From Clostridia bacterium (GTDB lineage Bacteria; Bacillota; Clostridia; Christensenellales; CAG-1252), in contig SACC01000035.1 in NCBI GenBank assembly GCA_009928745.1, positions 1-9,677 of the forward strand: DNA of 9,677 nt. Reading direction: 5' to 3'. Shown piece after piece: positions 6,377-9,677 of this stretch. Below the pieces are notes generated by a model, which ran no database searches, was not told the DNA's origin, and worked only from the letters and a program-made list of their open reading frames with translations. Numbering within the stretch: position 1 is the first letter of the stretch; every line of letters begins with the position of its first letter. The position numbers were made by a program, and so were the translations under genes.

Positions 6377-7195
6377 TTAATACTGTTCGACTTTTTTGAT
6401 GGGTTCTGACGGATATACGTATTTTGGCAGCGGTTGCATCGGGTTGTATACCCTTTCAATGTCGAATATTCCCATGCCGCCCGCCCGTTTGAAGGTGCCC
6501 TTGACTAGCAGTGATTCCATCTTTAGACTGGTGAAGAATATTGAAGCTTTGCCCTCTATTATATCAGCCGCGGCGCCCTGCTTGGCGTTAGCGAATACAA
6601 TTCGATCGGTGCCTGACGGGCAAGCCTGTATAATAGGGACAATCTGCGGATAGCCTTCCTTGTCGATATACGATATGAATTTTAAGCCGTCGATTTCGTT
6701 AAACATTCCCTTTGTTATCGGATTAAGTATTTTTTTTGCGCTGACTGACTTGGATAAGGCAAGCATACGGGTCTTTAGCGCTCCCATAATAATCTGAAGC
6801 ATCGTGGTGTTGTTTTTTGCCGAAAGCCTTTTAAGTTTGAAATAATGCACCTTACCTATTCCAAAATACGAATTATAACGGAAAAGAGGTTTCATATTGT
6901 ACAACTCAAATTCCTTGCCGCTGCATTCAGTTTTTTCGTAATCCATAGCGCCTGTCCAATATTCCAGCTCGGGCGTAAAGATTAAAAACCCCGCTTGCTT
7001 TTTCTCCACCATAAAGCGTTTGCTCAGTCCTTCGGTGAATTGACCAAAGGTCATCATATCTTCGCCGAGCGGCTGTATCGAGGAAAGAAAAGACACATGC
7101 GGATAGTTATCATCGTCAATAGTCGCGACAAGCCCGATTTTGCCGTCGCTGCTCATTTTATTATAATCTTCTTCGTTTGAAAAAAAGTTGCTCAT
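6377..7195 (-). CDS. PNPOx-like (FMN-binding split-barrel) family protein with two barrel segments
   Basis: Protein of 272 residues resembling pyridoxamine 5'-phosphate oxidase-like flavoproteins. Two barrel-type segments are visible: residues about 18-120, opening KIGLVATIDDDNYPHVSFLSSI, and about 168-248, opening LKFISYIDKEGYPQIVPIIQ. Each shows the family pattern of a strand, a turn with Asp/Gly and Y-P, then a strand. Members bind FMN, F420 or haem, or have lost cofactor binding; which applies here cannot be told, and no full FMN-site motif is certain. There is no signal peptide. AAGGAG at 7206-7201 on the minus strand fixes the start. It lies 14 bp after the glycyl-radical activase and is probably the third gene of that operon. 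Family fairly sure, function unknown. Confidence 0.78.
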   Translation of the reverse strand: MSNFFSNEEDYNKMSSDGKIGLVATIDDDNYPHVSFLSSIQPLGEDMMTFGQFTEGLSKRFMVEKKQAGFLIFTPELEYWTGAMDYEKTECSGKEFELYNMKPLFRYNSYFGIGKVHYFKLKRLSAKNNTTMLQIIMGALKTRMLALSKSVSAKKILNPITKGMFNEIDGLKFISYIDKEGYPQIVPIIQACPSGTDRIVFANAKQGAAADIIEGKASIFFTSLKMESLLVKGTFKRAGGMGIFDIERVYNPMQPLPKYVYPSEPIKKVEQY

Positions 7196-7209
7196 AATAT
7201 CTCCTTTTT

Positions 7210-8139
7210 TTATTTAGTCATTCCCTTGGAGTGTACTATATTTTTATTAGTTAAAATAGCTTTTGCGCAAGAGGTAAGCTGTGATAGATTATCTTTCGCA
7301 ATAAGCGGGTATGCGCGGTATTCCCAATCCACATCGAGCATTTCGTATTTGCTGATGCACAGATTATTAAAGGCGCAAAGCTCCCATCTGGTGATATTCG
7401 GCGTATATATTGACTCTACAAAAGCCGCAATATCTTCAATATTCTTAACGGAGTCGGTACCGACGGGAATAATCGGCGTTCTTAGCCAAATCTCCTTAGC
7501 CTCTTGAGCTAGGTTTTTTAGGTTATCAAGTATTACCGCGTTATCGGCGCCGGTGTATTCTTTGTGCTTTGCCGAATCGAATATCTTGATATCGTATAGA
7601 AAAACATCGGTATATTTTGCCGCTTCCTGCAGTATCTGATAATTCATTAAACCTGCGGTATCGACGGCGGTATTAATACCCGCTTCCTTCAGTTTTTTGA
7701 GAAGGGAGAGCGCAAACTCGTGTTGCAGCAAGGCTTCTCCGCCCGACAGCGTAACGCCGCCGTTCGCGCTTTCAAAATACTCTCTGTCCTTAATCAGCTC
7801 GCGGAATAATTCGTCTACCGTGTACAGTCTGCCCTTGACCATTAACGCGGCGCCCGGACACTCGTCTACGCAGCGGTAACAGCTTTTGCAAAGCGCGTTA
7901 TCGATTTTTATACCGTTATCGCTACTACTTATTGCGCGAACAGGGCATACCTCAACACAACTTGAGCAGCCGATGCATTTTGTTTTGTGCCACAAAACTG
8001 ACGGGAGCATAGAGATGCTCTCGGGATTATGACACCAACGGCATTTTAGATTGCAGCCCTTAAAAAATGCAGTTGTGCGTAATCCCGGTCCGTCCTCCGT
8101 GGACATTCTTTGTATATCTAAAACCAATCCCTTTTTCAT
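7210..8139 (-). CDS. Glycyl radical enzyme activating enzyme (radical SAM)
   Basis: Cytoplasmic radical SAM enzyme, 309 residues, that abstracts a hydrogen from the conserved glycine of its partner enzyme. The family signature DGPGLRTTAFFKGC runs into the CxxxCxxC cluster site C29/C33/C36 (CNLKCRWCHNPES). A ferredoxin-like insert carries two further 4Fe-4S sites, C55/C58/C61/C65 and C84/C87/C90/C94; this insert is typical of activases of dehydratase- and decarboxylase-type enzymes and is absent from classical PflA. The SAM-binding motif GGVTLSGGE is at 127-135. It starts three bases after the stop of the glycyl radical enzyme gene, with no convincing Shine-Dalgarno, so translation is probably coupled. 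Substrate protein is inferred to be that neighbour. Confidence 0.96.
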   Translation of the reverse strand: MKKGLVLDIQRMSTEDGPGLRTTAFFKGCNLKCRWCHNPESISMLPSVLWHKTKCIGCSSCVEVCPVRAISSSDNGIKIDNALCKSCYRCVDECPGAALMVKGRLYTVDELFRELIKDREYFESANGGVTLSGGEALLQHEFALSLLKKLKEAGINTAVDTAGLMNYQILQEAAKYTDVFLYDIKIFDSAKHKEYTGADNAVILDNLKNLAQEAKEIWLRTPIIPVGTDSVKNIEDIAAFVESIYTPNITRWELCAFNNLCISKYEMLDVDWEYRAYPLIAKDNLSQLTSCAKAILTNKNIVHSKGMTK

Positions 8140-8142
8140 TAT

Positions 8143-9677
8143 TTACATGCACTTGTGGCTTTCTCGCGCGATAATCTCGTCCTGAAGCTCCTTGCCTATA
8201 CTTGTAAAATAAGCGTTGTAGCCTGTAATACGGACTAATAAGTGTCGATAATTCTGCGGATTTTTTTGCGCATCCTTAAGCATTTCGGTATCTAATATAT
8301 TTATTTGAAGCGCGGTGCCGCCATTTTTCACATAACCTTTCAAAAATGCCTTAAGCTTTTCTTTGTTCTCAGCATCTTTGACAAGAGAAGGATTGAGAGT
8401 AATTGTATGAGAAGCGCCGTTAGGCAGGTAATTGTTGTAATCGAGATAATCTCCCTTCTCGCTTCTGCCGCCCAGCGCCTTGCCTACCGAGTTGGAGTTC
8501 GAGGTGGGTCCGTTGATATCCGCGCCGTTGACCGGACATATCGCATTGGATAAAAACTGTCCTCTCTTGCGACCGTCAGGACTTGCCGGCAAGATATAAC
8601 CCGAGGAAATCCAGTAGTTCCAGCTTAGCATACCTCCGCGGAACTGTTTGCCGGTGATTGTCTTATACTTCCAACATTCTTCCGACCATAATTCCATTAC
8701 TTTTCTTGCGAGCTCGTCCGCCTCGTCGTCGTCTCTGCCGTACTTGGGCGCTTTATTGATAGCGGCAGCTTGTAGCTTTTCGTAACCGATCCAGTTACTG
8801 CGCAAAGCCTTAATCAGCTCGTCCATTGTGCATAGCTTTTTATCATATACAAGATACTTAACGGCAAGCAGCGAATCTACGGTGCTGGCGTAAGTAACTA
8901 TCTCTATGGTTACAAAATTGAGCTCCGCTCCGCCCTCCGTAATATCCTTACCGTTCTCCGCGCAACCCTTGACTATCGCCGAGAGGTAGGGAGTGGGTGA
9001 GAACTTTGCCTTTGCGGCATCCATCTCGCTATAAAAATTCGCCATCAAACCGATGATATGCTTTGTTTGTAGCTCAAATGCCTTAAAAAACTCGTCAAAA
9101 TCCTTGAAAGCGCGCGGGTCTCCGGTCTTCGGCGCTGCGTCCGTTTGCGCAATCTTCTTACCCCAGAGCATATCCTTATATTCCATAAGGTCATTGCCGT
9201 CGTTCAAAGTATATTCGAGCGCCTTTAGAAGGTTAAGATTACAGTCGACAGTCGCCGAACGGTCGTTCCCGCACATGGTGTTTTCCAGACAGCCTACCGA
9301 AGCGTATTCGTGTACATTATCAAGATTAATGTATTTTTCCGTGCCGGATTTTTTCGCTTCAAGGAGCATTCCTGCCATTGATCTTTCGTCAAAATTGAGC
9401 AGGAAGGGCGCGCCTTGGCTGACTGCTATCATATCGGTTACTTTATCCAGCAGTTTTTCCGGAGAATTTTGGTGCAGCCTTACGTTAGGTTTTGGTTCGA
9501 GTAAAGGACTCATTTCGTCAATTACTTCAAGTAACATATATGTAAGCTCGTTGGTCATATCAACGCCGTCCTTGCCGCAACCCGAAATGTTAAAAAGCTG
9601 TCCGTAGCCTGCGGTGATACCTTGATTGGTGCCTGTCCGAATCATGGAATCGTAAGCGGTATTGCAGTGTATAAAGA
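8143..9677 (-). CDS. Glycyl radical enzyme, non-classical PFL-like (N-terminus beyond window)
   Basis: C-terminal part (about 510 residues) of a glycyl radical enzyme; the frame stays open through the right edge (FIHCNTAYDS precedes the Met at 9645), so that Met is not the true start. Family members have about 780-850 residues, so roughly 300 are missing. The active-site loop reads ASVGCLENTMCGND, with the thiyl Cys codon at 9291-9289 and the C-x-E glutamate two codons on. C-x-E is typical of dehydratase, lyase and decarboxylase members; classical pyruvate formate-lyase has adjacent cysteines. The glycyl loop near the C-terminus reads LVRITGYNAYF, radical Gly codon at 8223-8221. The substrate cannot be assigned from these motifs. 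The adjacent activase supports function; the promoter lies outside the window. The DNA appears less AT-rich than the pst block (not computed). Confidence 0.94.
   Translation of the reverse strand, partial: FIHCNTAYDSMIRTGTNQGITAGYGQLFNISGCGKDGVDMTNELTYMLLEVIDEMSPLLEPKPNVRLHQNSPEKLLDKVTDMIAVSQGAPFLLNFDERSMAGMLLEAKKSGTEKYINLDNVHEYASVGCLENTMCGNDRSATVDCNLNLLKALEYTLNDGNDLMEYKDMLWGKKIAQTDAAPKTGDPRAFKDFDEFFKAFELQTKHIIGLMANFYSEMDAAKAKFSPTPYLSAIVKGCAENGKDITEGGAELNFVTIEIVTYASTVDSLLAVKYLVYDKKLCTMDELIKALRSNWIGYEKLQAAAINKAPKYGRDDDEADELARKVMELWSEECWKYKTITGKQFRGGMLSWNYWISSGYILPASPDGRKRGQFLSNAICPVNGADINGPTSNSNSVGKALGGRSEKGDYLDYNNYLPNGASHTITLNPSLVKDAENKEKLKAFLKGYVKNGGTALQINILDTEMLKDAQKNPQNYRHLLVRITGYNAYFTSIGKELQDEIIARESHKCM

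Noticed and set aside
5994..6380. 128-codon forward frame running through the zinc-ribbon gene and terminator
   Set aside because: It overlaps the real 56-residue gene out of phase, crosses a strong terminator and has no ribosome site; the matching reverse frame at 5898-6251 fails for the same reasons.
9053..9607. 184-codon forward frame opposite the glycyl radical enzyme
   Set aside because: It is antisense to a gene with clear catalytic motifs, is Ser rich and has no ribosome site.

Overview
The window reads as chromosomal DNA of an anaerobic, AT-rich Firmicute, most likely a clostridial lineage. The reasons are the strong AGGAGG-type ribosome sites, heavy use of AGA and ATA codons, a pst-phoU-phoB/phoR cluster, a small zinc-ribbon protein of a type common in clostridia, and an oxygen-sensitive glycyl radical enzyme. 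This is inference from content; no rRNA or other marker gene is present. No mobile element, CRISPR array, tRNA or rRNA was seen.

Left block (1-4000, + strand): phosphate uptake and signalling. The end of pstA overlaps pstB by the ATGA arrangement, followed by phoU, an OmpR/PhoB-type response regulator and a PhoR-type membrane histidine kinase, again joined by an ATGA overlap. Transport (PstAB), the signalling adaptor (PhoU) and the two-component system lie in one tight run and are probably cotranscribed from a promoter left of the window.

Middle block (4001-6121, + strand): a 282-bp gap holds an extended -10 promoter and a hairpin at the predicted 5' end of the next mRNA. Then come a ParB/Spo0J-family protein without a ParA partner, and 20 bp later a small four-helix membrane protein of unknown function. 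A second promoter-bearing gap with a dyad over the -35 box leads to a 56-residue zinc-ribbon protein at 5951-6121, which is short but clearly real.

Boundary (6122-6376): three successive hairpins (6131-6159, 6171-6200, 6210-6226) separate the + strand genes from the convergent - strand operon. The first is a strong intrinsic terminator; the second terminates best in the leftward direction.

Right block (6377-9677, - strand): a glycyl radical enzyme, cut by the right edge of the window, is followed 3 bp later by its radical-SAM activating enzyme and 14 bp after that by a PNPOx-like split-barrel protein. The activase would install the glycyl radical on the enzyme; the role of the third protein is unknown. 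The enzyme has a C-x-E active-site pattern, so it is probably a dehydratase, lyase or decarboxylase rather than true pyruvate formate-lyase.

Nothing here is a clearly new defence or mobile system. The points most worth following up are the ParB homologue with mixed ParB/Noc character, the unassigned glycyl radical enzyme with its flavin-type partner, and the regulatory structures around the zinc-ribbon gene.
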